Origin: Aurantimonas sp. Leaf443
GTDB lineage: Bacteria; Pseudomonadota; Alphaproteobacteria; Rhizobiales; Rhizobiaceae
DNA: 64,000 nucleotides
Reading direction: 5' to 3'
Assembly (NCBI RefSeq): GCF_001425575.1
Contig: NZ_LMRD01000009.1
Location: forward strand, 1-64,000
The notes below the pieces were generated by a model. It was not told where the DNA came from. It ran no database searches and saw nothing but the letters and a program-made list of their open reading frames with translations. Positions 45,152-54,950 of this stretch are shown here, in pieces. The translations under genes were made by a program, and so were the position numbers. Numbering within the stretch: the first letter of the stretch is position 1; every line of letters begins with the position of its first letter.

Positions 45152-45703
45152 TTATTGCGGTGCGAGAGCGGGGTCGCCGGCGGCGTAGTTCGGTCCGCGG
45201 GCCACGGCGCGGCCCTCGCGGATCGCTTCCACGTTCTGTGCGATGACGATCGCGCGCTCGCCCTGGGTGAAGGTCACGCTGTTCGCCCCCGTCCAGGCCG
45301 AGATGTCCTGCTGCAGCTGCTCACGCGTGGCGCTGCATTTGTCGTAGGCGCCGACCGCAAGGATATCCTCCGCATCCGGCTGGATGGAGAGTTTCACGCT
45401 CTCGTCGTAGTTGCAGAACGCGTCGTTGCGCAGCGAGCGATCGACGTCTTCCGGAACCTGCCCGTGGGTCGGGGCTGCCGCTCGGGCGATGGTCGCCTTC
45501 CGGGAGGCGTAGGACTGGAGATAGGTCTTGCGCATCGCGAGGCGGCACTGGACGTAGACGAGATCGCCTGGCTTCATGAGGAGGCTCTTGCAATGCGCGT
45601 CGTCGTCGTAGCCGTCGTCGACGGACATCAGGGCCTGCGGCCCGTCCGAGGGGACGCATCCGGCCAGGGCCAAGCATAGGGCTGTGATGGCGGCGATGCG
45701 CAT
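45152..45703 (-). CDS. Hypothetical lipoprotein, 183 residues
   Basis: The product begins MRIAAITALCLALAGC; LAGC is a lipobox with the lipidated Cys at 16. The mature part has four more Cys (in DAHCKS, VQCRL, FCNYDE and DKCSA), so two disulfides are possible, which fits the periplasm. The motif FCNYDESVKLSIQPD and a C-terminal tail rich in Ala and Pro are seen, but no known domain. The ATG at 45703 is chosen because the signal begins there; upstream in-frame sequence is antisense-like and basic. Confidence 0.72.
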   Translation of the reverse strand: MRIAAITALCLALAGCVPSDGPQALMSVDDGYDDDAHCKSLLMKPGDLVYVQCRLAMRKTYLQSYASRKATIARAAAPTHGQVPEDVDRSLRNDAFCNYDESVKLSIQPDAEDILAVGAYDKCSATREQLQQDISAWTGANSVTFTQGERAIVIAQNVEAIREGRAVARGPNYAAGDPALAPQ

Positions 45704-46062
45704 CCTGTTGCCTCTTCCACGCAGGCGCTCGAAACGCCGCTCGATTCGGCGCCGACCATCGGCGCCCGGAACGATGCCGGTCGACCCGGCGATGAGATGT
45801 CTGTGGCGTCGCTCGGAAGACCTGCCTCCCGCACGTGCGGCCGCGCTTCCAACGGCCACAAAAGGGGCGATCCTGTGGCAGCGCCACCGATCGCACCCGA
45901 TTTCCCAATCGGCATAGGATGATACAGGGCAGGGGGCAACGGGGCGCACGCCCGGCGGCAAGGCTCGGACAAGCCGGGAACGGAGCCTGTCCCGGGGGAC
46001 GGCGCCTCTTCCGTGAGGCGGCCCGAACGGCCTGCGGCCGGCGCGCTCCCCGATGCCCGCCC
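45704..46062. other. 359-base non-coding gap
   Basis: No gene is supported on either strand. Its left end should hold the promoter of the 183-aa lipoprotein and its right end the transcript end of the gene at 46063. CGGCCGCGCTTCCAACGGCCAC and other GC-rich dyads occur, without a clear terminator (key part CGGCCG..CGGCC at 45837-45858). Confidence 0.4.
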
Positions 46063-46437
46063 TTACTCGGGCGCGCGCAGGTTCCGGCCGACGGCTTCGC
46101 GCAGTTCGGGCGTCGCGGACTTGGCGGCGCAGGTGCGTGTGGCGCTGACGACCTTCTGCTGTTCGAGATCGTCGCGCCCGAGGGGGCAGACGCGGGCGGC
46201 GATCTCGGGCGAGACCGACACCGTCATCGGCAGGGCCGAGGTCTTCACGCCGAGTTCGGACGCGAGGCCCGTCTTCACCGACCAGTCGCCGATGGAGACG
46301 CGAACGAGGTTTCCCGGATTGCCGGGATCGACCACCTCGGACGGCACGGTCGTCGGTGCGGTCTGCGTCTGGGCGAAGGCCGGGCCGGCTGCGAGAAGGC
46401 CGAGAAGGGCGGCCGAGACGCGGATGGAGGTTCTCAT
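46063..46437 (-). CDS. Hypothetical exported protein, 124 residues
   Basis: A Sec-exported protein: signal peptide ending AFA near residue 22 and mature start QTQTAPTTVPSEVV. The middle, VRVSIGDWSVKTGLASELGV, looks like a beta-rich unit; two Cys (in RVCPLG and RTCAAK) may pair. No recognised domain. It belongs to a run of small exported unknown proteins at 43.7-47.1 kb. Confidence 0.65.
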   Translation of the reverse strand: MRTSIRVSAALLGLLAAGPAFAQTQTAPTTVPSEVVDPGNPGNLVRVSIGDWSVKTGLASELGVKTSALPMTVSVSPEIAARVCPLGRDDLEQQKVVSATRTCAAKSATPELREAVGRNLRAPE

Positions 46438-46791
46438 GCGTCGCAGTCTCCAAGGAAGGCTGATGGCGCGCGCGCCCCGCCGGCGGATTGTCCGCGATAT
46501 GCTCTAGCGGCTTGCGGCCCCGATGTCGCGCCTGCGAAGAGATCGAGGGCCGACCGAGGCCTCACTTAACGAGCCGCGACGCGATTTCAACGCTGCCCGG
46601 CCGGCGTCCCGATGCGTCGTCCGGGCGATGGTGCGCCGCGATGATCTCCCGAAACTACAATCGAGACTTTCGATGCTTCGATTAATCTTAACCGCGCGTG
46701 CATTTTTGCACGCCTGCCATGTCGTTGTGCGCTGCAGCATAAGCCGTTAGCGTCCGTCCTCGAAAGCCGTGAAGCCAAGAGGAAGTCCCCC
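46438..46791. other. 354-base divergent non-coding region
   Basis: The gap lies between two divergent exported-protein genes and should hold both promoters. It contains GCGTGCA-TTTT-TGCACGC, a perfect seven-pair dyad at 46696-46713, and three TCGA elements at 46661, 46670 and 46678, spaced 8-9 bases. These may be regulator-binding sites. No ORF here looks coding. Confidence 0.5.
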
Positions 46792-47136
46792 ATGAAGTCG
46801 TTCATCGCCGCAGCAGCGCTCACCCTTCTCTCCACCGCAGCCCTCGCCGACGAACTGAAGCCCATGGCCGGCACGGTCGTCGATCTGGGCGCCGTCTCCG
46901 GCGCCGCCTACTACACGGTGGAGGCCGACGGCTTCCATCTCGTCACCACGCTGAAGTCCGGCGAAGAGGGCGGGGCGATCCGCTTCTCCACCGTCCTCAA
47001 CGACGGCCAGACCGCGATCGTCTCGGTTCCCGGCGAGTCCGGCACCGCGGCCAAGGACCTGCACATCACCCGCCGCGGCGACAAGGTCGAGGTGATGCGC
47101 ACGCCCGATCTGCGCGCCGAAGTCGTCGCGAACTGA
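46792..47136 (+). CDS. Hypothetical exported protein, 114 residues
   Basis: A periplasmic protein with a short signal peptide (MKSFIAAAALTLLSTAALA, cleavage near residue 19). The mature protein is beta-rich (TVVDLGAVSGAAYYTVEADG, LHITRRGDKVEVMRTPD) with no Cys. Similar small proteins with a VDLG..G..YYTVE pattern occur in rhizobia without known role. AAGAGGAAG precedes the ATG. It ends at a strong terminator, so it is monocistronic. Confidence 0.75.
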   Translation: MKSFIAAAALTLLSTAALADELKPMAGTVVDLGAVSGAAYYTVEADGFHLVTTLKSGEEGGAIRFSTVLNDGQTAIVSVPGESGTAAKDLHITRRGDKVEVMRTPDLRAEVVAN

Positions 47137-47184
47137 GCCAGTCCGTCGACGCGCCGCGGCAGACGCGGCCGAGCACGACGATGC

Positions 47185-47217
47185 AAGGCCGCCGGACACC
47201 CGTCCGGCGGCCTTTTT
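47185..47217 (+). terminator. Intrinsic terminator
   Basis: AAGGCCGCCGGAC-ACCC-GTCCGGCGGCCTT followed by TTT. A 13-pair perfect stem, 48 bases after the preceding stop. Confidence 0.92.
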
Positions 47218-47292
47218 CGTGCGCGGCAGGCGTGGTGCGCGACGAGGCCGGCGCCTCTTCCGTCCGTTCCCGCGCGATGGCATTGTCCTCTC

Positions 47293-47913
47293 ATGCCGAT
47301 CACACCCGCCTCACCGCAGGACGCCCTCGTCATCGTCGACGTCCAGAACGATTTCTGCCCCGGTGGCGCGCTCGCCGTCGCCGAAGGCGATGCGGTCGTG
47401 CCCCTCGTCAACGCCCTGTCGCCTCGCTTCGGCATCGTCGTCGCGACGCAGGACTGGCACACGCCGGGGCATGTCTCCTTCGCCTCCAGCCATGGTCGCG
47501 CGCCCTTCGAGACGATCGACCTTTCCTACGGGGCGCAGGTTCTCTGGCCCGACCATTGCATCATGGGCCAGCCGGGTGCGGACCTTCATGCCGGGCTCGA
47601 CCTCGCGCCCGTCCAGCTCGTCCTGCGCAAGGGCTTCCATCCCGAGATCGACAGCTATTCGGCCTTCCGGGAAGCCGACCGCGAGACGGACACGGGCCTT
47701 GCCGGCTACCTGCGCGAGCGCGGCGCCGCGCATGTCTATTTGGCAGGCCTTGCCACCGACTTCTGCGTCGCCTGGACGGCGCTGGATGCGCGCGCGGCCG
47801 GGTTCGAGGTGACGGTCGTCGAGAGCGCCAGCCGCGCGATCGACCTGAACGGTTCCCTCGACGCGGCCCGCCGCGCGATGCGCGAGGCCGGCATCGCGCT
47901 CGTTTCGGACTGA
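47293..47913 (+). CDS. pncA: Nicotinamidase / pyrazinamidase
   Basis: A 206-residue isochorismatase-fold amidase that converts nicotinamide to nicotinate for NAD salvage. The catalytic triad is visible: Asp in VIVDVQNDFCPGG, Lys in VLRKGFHPEIDSYSAF, and Cys in AGLATDFCVAWTALDA. The metal-binding Asp-His-His pattern is QDWHTPGHVSFA. The family motif GSxGAELHP is replaced by MGQPGADLHAGL, still close. The ATG at 47293 gives MPITPAS, close to the family's usual start; no second gene follows closely. Confidence 0.93.
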   Translation: MPITPASPQDALVIVDVQNDFCPGGALAVAEGDAVVPLVNALSPRFGIVVATQDWHTPGHVSFASSHGRAPFETIDLSYGAQVLWPDHCIMGQPGADLHAGLDLAPVQLVLRKGFHPEIDSYSAFREADRETDTGLAGYLRERGAAHVYLAGLATDFCVAWTALDARAAGFEVTVVESASRAIDLNGSLDAARRAMREAGIALVSD

Positions 47914-48091
47914 GCCGGATGCCGCGCCAAGCCGCGAACGCGCCCTGTCACGGTCTCGCGACGTCGGCACCGGCAGTCGGCCGCGACCCTGACCCGTCGC
48001 GCCGCGATGCCTATATGCAGTCCATCATGCGAGGGCTGACGGGACGCGCAGCGGCGCCGTCGCCCCGCGAGAGAGGCGAAGGAACGACACG

Positions 48092-48499
48092 ATGGACCAT
48101 GCCACTTTTCCCGTCACCCGCAGCGACGCCGAATGGCGCGAGCGCCTGACGCCCGAGCAGTATCACGTCATGCGCGGCCACGGCACGGAGCGGCCGGGCA
48201 GCTGTGCGCTCCTCGCCGAGAAGCGCCCCGGCACTTTCACCTGCGCCGGCTGCGACCAGGCGCTCTTCGAGACGCACAAGAAGTTCGAGAGCGGCACCGG
48301 ATGGCCGAGCTTCGACACGCCCGTCGAGGGAGCGGTGGAGGAGACGATCGACCGCAGCCACGGCATGGTCCGCACCGAGGTGCATTGCAGCCGGTGCGGC
48401 AGCCATCTCGGGCATGTCTTCCCGGACGGTCCGCCGCCGACCGGCCTGCGCTACTGCATCAACGGCGTGGCGATGTATTTCGAGCCCGCCTCGGCGTGA
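48092..48499 (+). CDS. msrB: Peptide methionine-(R)-sulfoxide reductase
   Basis: A 135-residue MsrB, which repairs the R form of oxidised methionine. Both zinc pairs are present, CAGCDQ and [12 protein letters not shown], as are the substrate block [11 protein letters not shown] and the catalytic Cys in [11 protein letters not shown] near residue 124. Its position between pncA and an FMN reductase is loosely consistent with redox metabolism. The ATG 48092 follows GAGAGAGGCGAAGG. Confidence 0.96.
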   Translation: MDHATFPVTRSDAEWRERLTPEQYHVMRGHGTERPGSCALLAEKRPGTFTCAGCDQALFETHKKFESGTGWPSFDTPVEGAVEETIDRSHGMVRTEVHCSRCGSHLGHVFPDGPPPTGLRYCINGVAMYFEPASA

Positions 48500-48690
48500 T
48501 CGTCGGTGCCAGCCGTCGCATCATGGCGCCGGCTGGCCGATCATGTGTCCGGTACCGACCCGCCGATGGACTGCCCCTTCGGGTCACGTCACGCGGTGCC
48601 GGAAGACGCTCAATCGCCAAACGGGCTGCCGCCGCGCGAAGCCGGCCAAGACGGGTCGTTTCAAACGCGCGGCGGTCTGACGCCCGATCC

Positions 48691-49272
48691 TCAGCTGCGC
48701 GTCGCGTCGGGCTGCTCGGCCGGCCGCGGCTGCGCGGTGCGGGCGACGAAGGCGGCGAAGGCGTCGACGAAGTGGTTCAGGATCGTCCGGGCACCGGGCT
48801 CGACGACATCGGCCCCCTCGAAGGCCTCCGGCTTGAACTGGAAATAGACTTCCGGCTGGCCCATCACGATCAGCCCGACGACCGTGAGGATGTTGCGCAG
48901 CTCGTTCTGCGCCACCGCCGCGCCGAGGGAGCCGGGGCTGGTTCCGACGACGGCCGCCGGCTTGCCCGCCCAGGAGCTCCTGCCATAGGGCCGTGAGGCC
49001 CAGTCGATGGCGTTCTTCAGGACGGCCGGATAGGAGCGATTGTATTCCGGGGTCACGAAGAGCACCGCGTCGGCCGCCTCGATCGCGGCCTTCATGCGCG
49101 TGACGCCCGCCGGCGTCTCGGCCCAGAGATCGTCGTTGTACATCGGCACGTCGGAGAGATCGACGATGTCGAAGCGCAGGCGGTCGCCCGCCAGCGCGGC
49201 GATGCTTTCGGCGAAGCGGCGGTTGAGCGACTCGCGGCGAAGCGAGCCGACGAAGACGGCGACGGTGGGCAT
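48691..49272 (-). CDS. NADPH-dependent FMN reductase family protein
   Basis: A 193-residue flavodoxin-like reductase. The FMN phosphate loop is VGSLRRESLNRRFA near residue 8, and the second flavin contact FVTPEYNRSYPAVLKNAIDW is typical of the ChrR/azoreductase group (20 residues), with SPGSLGAA following. Such enzymes reduce quinones, chromate, azo dyes or free FMN. It may protect against quinone stress. It is transcribed convergently with msrB. Confidence 0.9.
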   Translation of the reverse strand: MPTVAVFVGSLRRESLNRRFAESIAALAGDRLRFDIVDLSDVPMYNDDLWAETPAGVTRMKAAIEAADAVLFVTPEYNRSYPAVLKNAIDWASRPYGRSSWAGKPAAVVGTSPGSLGAAVAQNELRNILTVVGLIVMGQPEVYFQFKPEAFEGADVVEPGARTILNHFVDAFAAFVARTAQPRPAEQPDATRS

Positions 49273-49305
49273 GGTCGGCTCCTGAAGAAGGGTTGCCGGC
49301 GCGCC

Positions 49306-50358
49306 TCAGCGGCGAGCGGCGAGGAAGGCGGAGAGGAAGGCGGGCGCGGCCTCGGCGACGGCGGCCAGCGAGTAGCCTCCCTCCTGAACGATGACGGTCG
49401 GCAGGTTCAGGGCGCCGATAATGGTTCCGAGGCGCGGATAGGCGGCGCTCGTCACGTCGAGCTTCGACAGAGGATCGTCGCGATGCGCATCCCATCCCGC
49501 CGAGACGACGAGAGCCTCCGCCCCGAAGCCGGCGATCGCCGCGGCGAGCGTCTCGACAGCGGCGACATAGGCCGCGTCGTCCGAGCCGAAGGCGAGCGGC
49601 AGGTTCAGGTTGGCGTTCAGGCCCGCGCCCGCGCCCGTCTCGTCGCCATAGCCGAGGTAATGGGGATAGTAGGCCGTCGGATCCGTGTGAACCGAGCCGA
49701 CGAAGACGTCGCCGCGTTCGTAGAAGATCGTCTGCGTGCCGTCGCCGTGATGGGTGTCGAAGTCGAGGATCGCCACCTTTGCGAACCGCTCGCGCAGGCG
49801 CTCGGCGGCGAGCGCCGCGTTGTTGAGGAAGCAGAAGCCCGAGGCTCGGTCGGCATAGGCATGGTGGCCGGGCGGGCGGCAGAGCGCGAAGGCCGCATCT
49901 TCGCCCCCGGCGACGGCCGAAGCCGCCGAGACGGCGCTGCCGGCCGAGGCCAGCGCGGCCTGATAGGTGAGGGCGGTCATCGCGCAGGAGAGGTCGCCGA
50001 CATACCAGCCGGCCTGCCCGAGAATCCCTTGCGTGCGCGGCTTCGGACGGGCGCCCAGCGCGCCGGTCCCGGCGAAATAGGGGTGCACGTTCGGCAGGAC
50101 TTCCGGTCCCGCATTGGGCAGCGCCTGGAACCTTTCATGGGCGGTCTCGAGGAAGGCGATGTAATGATCGGCGTGAACGCGTTCGAGCAGCGCGCGCGCG
50201 GGCGCCTCCGGCTCGCTGCGATCGAGGCCGAGGGACCGGAGGGAGGCGATCAGCGTCTCGCCGCGCTCGGGATTCTCCAGCGGCCGCACGAGGCGGCCGT
50301 GCACGCCGTATTGCGTGGGGCGGTGGTCCAGCTGGCGGTCGGAGACGTAGAAGCGCAT
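49306..50358 (-). CDS. Histone deacetylase / acetylpolyamine amidohydrolase family protein
   Basis: A 350-residue zinc amidohydrolase of the arginase-deacetylase fold. The active site is clear: CRPPGHHAYADRASGFCFLN, DFDTHHGDGTQTIFY with the Asp and His zinc ligands, and SAGWDAHRDDPL with the third ligand. Bacterial members act on acetylated polyamines or related amides. ATG 50358 (MRFYVSDRQLDHRP) matches the family start; a longer frame to 50424 adds 22 poor residues. It lies 33 bases upstream of the FMN reductase on the same strand and may be cotranscribed. Confidence 0.88.
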   Translation of the reverse strand: MRFYVSDRQLDHRPTQYGVHGRLVRPLENPERGETLIASLRSLGLDRSEPEAPARALLERVHADHYIAFLETAHERFQALPNAGPEVLPNVHPYFAGTGALGARPKPRTQGILGQAGWYVGDLSCAMTALTYQAALASAGSAVSAASAVAGGEDAAFALCRPPGHHAYADRASGFCFLNNAALAAERLRERFAKVAILDFDTHHGDGTQTIFYERGDVFVGSVHTDPTAYYPHYLGYGDETGAGAGLNANLNLPLAFGSDDAAYVAAVETLAAAIAGFGAEALVVSAGWDAHRDDPLSKLDVTSAAYPRLGTIIGALNLPTVIVQEGGYSLAAVAEAAPAFLSAFLAARR

Positions 50359-50452
50359 CGCACATTGGCTCGCTGCGGCGCCGGCCTGAAGGACCGACGA
50401 CGGGATTCGGACAAGGCGACGCACACCGGCCTCGCCCGGGCGGAGGATGGCG

Positions 50453-53098
50453 TCAGGCCGGCGCCTTCACGGGGTCCGCGAGCACGGCTTCGATCGCCCG
50501 CTCGAGGCCCGTCCCGTCATAGGGCTTGTTGAGGATGCTCGCGCGCCGTCCGAAGGCCTCGATGCCCGAAACCGTACGGTCGCCCGTCGCGAAGACCACG
50601 CCGATGGCGGCGTGCAGCCGGCGGGCTTCCTTCGCCAGCTGCGGCCCGGACTGGCCGGGCAGGTTCACGTCCGTCACCAGGACGTCGATCTCCATCGTCT
50701 GGAGCGCGGCCATGGCCTCCTCGGCGCTGCCCGCTTCCACCACGACATGGCCGAGATCCTGGATGAGCTCGGCCGTGTTCATGCGGATGAGCCCGTCATC
50801 CTCCACCAGAAGCACGCAGACGGGCTTGTCCGCCGCGGGGGCGGCCTCGTCCGCCGGGACGAGCGAGGGCGCGGATGCGGCCTGACGAACGGCCTCGCCG
50901 GGCACTTCGACCGAACCGAGCGCGTCGGCCGAGCCCTGTGCGGCCGCCGCGTTGCGCTGCTGCTGGTTGGCGAGAACGTGCCGGATCTTCCGCGCCAGCG
51001 CCTCGCGGCTGTAGGGCTTGGAGAGAAGGTTCACGCCGGCATCGAGCCGCCCGCCATGGACGATCGAGTTCTCGGTATAGCCGGAGGTGAAGAGCACGGC
51101 GATGCCGGGAATGCGCTCGCGCGCCATCCGGGCGAGTTCGGGGCTGCGCAGCGGGCCGGGCATGACGACGTCGGTGAAGAGAAGGTCGATCGGCACGCCG
51201 CTCTCCACGACGCTCAGCGCCGCCTGGGCCTGCGGCGCCTTGAGCACGCGGTAGCCGAGCTCGGTGAGGAGATCGACGACGGTCGCGCGCACGTCCTCGT
51301 CGTCCTCCACCACGAGGATCGTCTCGGTGCCGCCGGCGATCGGGCCCGTGACGGGGGCGATCTCGATATCCTCGGCCTGGGTGGCGCGCGGCAGGTAGAG
51401 GCGCACGGTCGTCCCGTGCCCGATCTCGGAATAGATCTTCACGTGGCCGCCGGACTGCTTCACGAAACCGTAGACCATCGAGAGGCCGAGGCCGGAGCCC
51501 TTGCCCTCCGCCTTGGTGGAGAAGAAGGGCTCGAACACCTTCTCGATGATCTCCGGGCTCATGCCGCTGCCGGTGTCGCTGACCGCCAGCATCACGTACT
51601 GGCCGGCGCGGACCTCCTCGTGGCTCCGGGCGTAGTCGTCGTCGAGGCTGGCATTGCCGAGCTCGATCGTCAGGCGTCCCAGACCGTCCATCGCGTCGCG
51701 GGCGTTGATGGCGAGGTTCAGGAGCGCGTTCTCGACCTGCGTCGGGTCGATGAACGTGTTCCACAGGCCCGCGGTCGCCACGATCTCGACCTCGATGCCG
51801 CCGCCGAGCGCCCGGCTCAGCATGTCGTCCATGCCGCGCACGAAGCGCGTGAGGTTCACGACCTTGGGCTCCAGCGCCTGGCGACGGCCGAAGGCGAGGA
51901 GATGGCTGGCGAGCTTGGCGCCGCGCGAGACGCCGGCGAGCGCGTTGGCGACGCGCGTCTCGGCGCGAAGGTTTCCCGCCACGTCGCGCGACAGGAGCTG
52001 CAGATTGCCGGAGATCACCTGAAGCAGGTTGTTGAAGTCGTGCGCGACGCCGCCGGTGAGCTTGCCGATCGTCTCCATCTTCTGGGACTGGGCGAGCGCC
52101 TTCTCCGCCTCGCGCCGCTCGGCGATCGCCTCGGCGATGCGCGTCTCCAGCGTGTCGTTCATCTGCCGCAGCTGGTCCTCGGCGCGGCGCCGATGGGCGA
52201 TCTGGCGCTCCAGAAGCGCGGCATGTTCGAGGATCTTGGCCTCGGCGGCGCGCTGCTCGGTGATGTCGGTGTGAACGCCGACCCATTGCGCGGCGGTGCC
52301 GCGCCCGTCGAGGATCGGGAGCGCGCGGATCGCGAAGCTGCCCCAGCTGCCGTCGCGCCGGCGCACCCGGTGCTCGTGCACGAAGGGGGTCGTGGTTTCC
52401 ACCGCCTTGAGCCAGGCGACCTGCGTGGCCGTCACGTCGTCCGGGTGAACGGCCTTCGCCCAGCCGAAGCCGGAATATTCGGCCTCGCTCTGGCCCGTCA
52501 GCGCGCTCCAGCCCGGCTGTTCGCCGATCATCCGGCCGTCGGCGGAATTGGTCCACAACACGCCGTGGACGGCCTCCATGGCGGCGCGGAAGCGCTCGTT
52601 GCTCTCGTGGAGCCGATGCCGGTCGAGAACGCGGTTGGTGTTCTCCGACACCGTGCAGAGCACGCCGCCGACGCGCTCGTCGGTCTCGTAGATCGGCGTG
52701 TAGTAGAGGTCGAAATAGACGTCCTCCGGCCGGCCATTGCGATTGAGGACGAGATGACGGTCGAGATAGGACTGCACCTCGCCCCGGAAACCCGCGGCGA
52801 GTATGGCGCGGTTGAAGTCCCAGATCTCCGGCCAGACCTCGTCGACGCAGGCGCCGAAGGCGCGCGGATGATTGGCCCCGGCGACGACCGAATAGGCGTC
52901 GTTGTAGATCATCCGGTGGTCCGGACCCCACATCAGCACCTTCGCCACGGGCGAATCGACGATCATGTCGGCAATGGCGCGAAGGGCCGGCGACCAGCTT
53001 TCGATCGGCCCGAGGCTGGTGCGGGACCAGTCGGTCGAGAGAAGCAGGCGGCGGCACTGGCCGCCGCGCGTCGTGCGTTCGAGAGTCTGTGCGGACAA
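50453..53098 (-). CDS. Orphan hybrid sensor histidine kinase (PAS-PAS-HisKA-HATPase-REC-REC)
   Basis: An 881-residue cytosolic kinase without membrane segments. Two PAS domains (about residues 30-160 and 165-285) lead through a coiled coil ([20 protein letters not shown]) to a HisKA with phospho-acceptor [11 protein letters not shown] near 352, a HATPase with [18 protein letters not shown] and [18 protein letters not shown], and two receiver domains with acceptor Asp in FTDVVMPGP (near 643) and VTDVNLPGQ (near 807). The start is TTG 53098, preceded by CGGAGG; an in-frame TTG at 53119 lies before that site. No separate response regulator is adjacent. Confidence 0.9.
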   Translation of the reverse strand: MSAQTLERTTRGGQCRRLLLSTDWSRTSLGPIESWSPALRAIADMIVDSPVAKVLMWGPDHRMIYNDAYSVVAGANHPRAFGACVDEVWPEIWDFNRAILAAGFRGEVQSYLDRHLVLNRNGRPEDVYFDLYYTPIYETDERVGGVLCTVSENTNRVLDRHRLHESNERFRAAMEAVHGVLWTNSADGRMIGEQPGWSALTGQSEAEYSGFGWAKAVHPDDVTATQVAWLKAVETTTPFVHEHRVRRRDGSWGSFAIRALPILDGRGTAAQWVGVHTDITEQRAAEAKILEHAALLERQIAHRRRAEDQLRQMNDTLETRIAEAIAERREAEKALAQSQKMETIGKLTGGVAHDFNNLLQVISGNLQLLSRDVAGNLRAETRVANALAGVSRGAKLASHLLAFGRRQALEPKVVNLTRFVRGMDDMLSRALGGGIEVEIVATAGLWNTFIDPTQVENALLNLAINARDAMDGLGRLTIELGNASLDDDYARSHEEVRAGQYVMLAVSDTGSGMSPEIIEKVFEPFFSTKAEGKGSGLGLSMVYGFVKQSGGHVKIYSEIGHGTTVRLYLPRATQAEDIEIAPVTGPIAGGTETILVVEDDEDVRATVVDLLTELGYRVLKAPQAQAALSVVESGVPIDLLFTDVVMPGPLRSPELARMARERIPGIAVLFTSGYTENSIVHGGRLDAGVNLLSKPYSREALARKIRHVLANQQQRNAAAAQGSADALGSVEVPGEAVRQAASAPSLVPADEAAPAADKPVCVLLVEDDGLIRMNTAELIQDLGHVVVEAGSAEEAMAALQTMEIDVLVTDVNLPGQSGPQLAKEARRLHAAIGVVFATGDRTVSGIEAFGRRASILNKPYDGTGLERAIEAVLADPVKAPA

Positions 53099-53220
53099 GG
53101 AGCGCGACCTCCGGAGCAATCAAACCGCGCTTATCGGCCAGAATGTCGCCTACGGCAATCGTGTTTTCCCGCTTGGACCGTCCGGCGCGCAAGAGTGATG
53201 TCGATGGACCCTCGACGCTG

Positions 53221-54351
53221 TCAGGGCAGGAGCGAGACGCGCCCGCCCGCGTGGCGTTCGAGGCGGCCGGCGAGATCGAGTTCGAGAAGGACGAGCTGCA
53301 CGGCGCCGGGCGTCGATCCCGTATGGTGGATGAGATCGTCGACATCGACTGGCGTCGGCCCCAGCGCCTCGAGGATGCGCTCGCGCTCGCCCTCGGCGGG
53401 TTCGTCGAAAGGTCCTACCATCTCGCGTTCCTCCAGGCCGGCATCGAAGGGGGCGGCGCGGTCGTCGAGCGGGCGCAGGGCCTCGATCACGTCGCCGGGC
53501 TCCGTGGCGATGATCGCGCCGTCCTTGAGCAGGCGGTTCGTGCCGCCGGAGCGCGGATCGAGCGGCGAGCCGGGCACGGCGAAGACGAGGCGCCCCATCT
53601 CGCCGGCGAGCCTCGCCGAGATGAGCGAGCCCGACCGCAGCGCCGCCTCCACCACGAGAAGCCCGAGCGAAAGGCCGGCGACGACCCGGTTGCGGCGGGG
53701 AAAGTCCACCGCGCGCGGCTCCCAGCCGAAGGGCATCTCGGAAACGAGGCAACCGCCGCCGTCGGCGATCCTGCGCATCAGCGGCCGGTTCTCCTTGGGA
53801 TAGGGCTTGTCGAGCCCGCCCGCGAAGACGCCGATCGTGCCGCCGGAAAGGCTCGCCTCGTGGGCTGCGGCATCGATGCCGCGCGCAAGGCCAGAGACCG
53901 TGACATAGCCGGCGGCCGAAAGGTCGAGCGCGAACTGGCGCGTCAGCTTGATGCCGGCGAGCGAGGCGTTGCGCGCGCCCACGATGCCGATACAGGGACG
54001 GTTCAGGACGGAAAGGTCGCCCATCACAGCGAGGACCGGCGGGGCCTGATCCTCGCGGCGCAGGAGACGGGGATAGTCGCTCTCGCCGAGGCACAGGAAA
54101 CGCGCCCCCAGCCGTTCGGCCTGCCGCAGCTCCCGTTCGGCGGCCTCGGCCGGGGCGACGCGGATCTTGCGCCCGCCGCGCGCGGCGAGATCGGGCAGCG
54201 CATCCAGGGCGGCCTGCGCGCCGCCGAACCGGTTGACGAGGGCGCGGAACGTCGCCGGGCCGACATTCTCGCTGCGGATGAGGCGGAGCCAGGCGAGAAG
54301 CGTCTCCGGCGGCAGGCGAAGGGGACGTCGCGCCGGGCCCGCTTCGCTCAC
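53221..54351 (-). CDS. dprA: DNA-processing protein DprA
   Basis: A 376-residue DprA/Smf protein, which protects incoming single-stranded DNA and loads RecA during transformation. An N-terminal SAM-like helical region precedes the Rossmann fold core: [40 protein letters not shown] (20 residues), [16 protein letters not shown], and SRSG-like [18 protein letters not shown]-terminal winged helix (about 310-376) follows. The GTG start at 54351 overlaps the plsY stop by four bases. It is the last gene of the pyrB operon. Confidence 0.93.
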   Translation of the reverse strand: MSEAGPARRPLRLPPETLLAWLRLIRSENVGPATFRALVNRFGGAQAALDALPDLAARGGRKIRVAPAEAAERELRQAERLGARFLCLGESDYPRLLRREDQAPPVLAVMGDLSVLNRPCIGIVGARNASLAGIKLTRQFALDLSAAGYVTVSGLARGIDAAAHEASLSGGTIGVFAGGLDKPYPKENRPLMRRIADGGGCLVSEMPFGWEPRAVDFPRRNRVVAGLSLGLLVVEAALRSGSLISARLAGEMGRLVFAVPGSPLDPRSGGTNRLLKDGAIIATEPGDVIEALRPLDDRAAPFDAGLEEREMVGPFDEPAEGERERILEALGPTPVDVDDLIHHTGSTPGAVQLVLLELDLAGRLERHAGGRVSLLP

Positions 54352-54947
54352 CCCTTGGCTCCGATCCGCCCTTCCGTGCCGGCGAGGAGCCGCGAGATGT
54401 TCGCCCGGTGCTTGATCCAGACGAGCACGGAGAGAAGGGCCATCAGTGCCGCGGGAACGGTCAGCCCGAGCGCGGCATAGGCGATCGGCACGACGAGCGT
54501 GGCGGCTAGGGCCGCGAGCGAGGAGTAGCGGAAGAACCAGGCGAGCGAGAGCCAGACGGCGGCGAAGATCAGGACGCCGACCGGCGCGATGCCCAGGAGG
54601 ATGCCGAGATAGGTGGCGACGCCCTTGCCGCCCTTGAAGCCGAGCCAGACCGGGAAGAGATGGCCGAGAAAGGCGCCGAGCCCCGCGATTGCCGCCGCCT
54701 CCACGCCCCATCGCCAGGCGATGAGGACCGGGATCGTGCCCTTCAGCACGTCGCCGAGAAGCGTCAGCGCCGCCATGGTCTTGTTGCCGGTGCGCAGCGC
54801 GTTGGTGGCGCCGATATTGCCCGAGCCGATCTTGCGGATGTCGCCGAGGCCGAAAAGCCGCGCGAAGATCAGCCCCGAGGGGATCGATCCGCAGAGATAG
54901 CCGCCGGCCAATGCCAGAGCGAAGACGAGCCCCAACCCCTCAACCAC
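54348..54947 (-). CDS. plsY: Glycerol-3-phosphate acyltransferase PlsY
   Basis: A 199-residue inner-membrane enzyme that transfers acyl groups from acyl-phosphate to glycerol-3-phosphate, the first step of phospholipid synthesis. The three conserved loops are [29 protein letters not shown] and [14 protein letters not shown]. About five membrane segments are seen. It is three bases from the upstream DHOase stop and overlaps dprA by four bases, so all are cotranscribed. Confidence 0.95.
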   Translation of the reverse strand: MVEGLGLVFALALAGGYLCGSIPSGLIFARLFGLGDIRKIGSGNIGATNALRTGNKTMAALTLLGDVLKGTIPVLIAWRWGVEAAAIAGLGAFLGHLFPVWLGFKGGKGVATYLGILLGIAPVGVLIFAAVWLSLAWFFRYSSLAALAATLVVPIAYAALGLTVPAALMALLSVLVWIKHRANISRLLAGTEGRIGAKG

Positions 54948-54950
54948 GTC

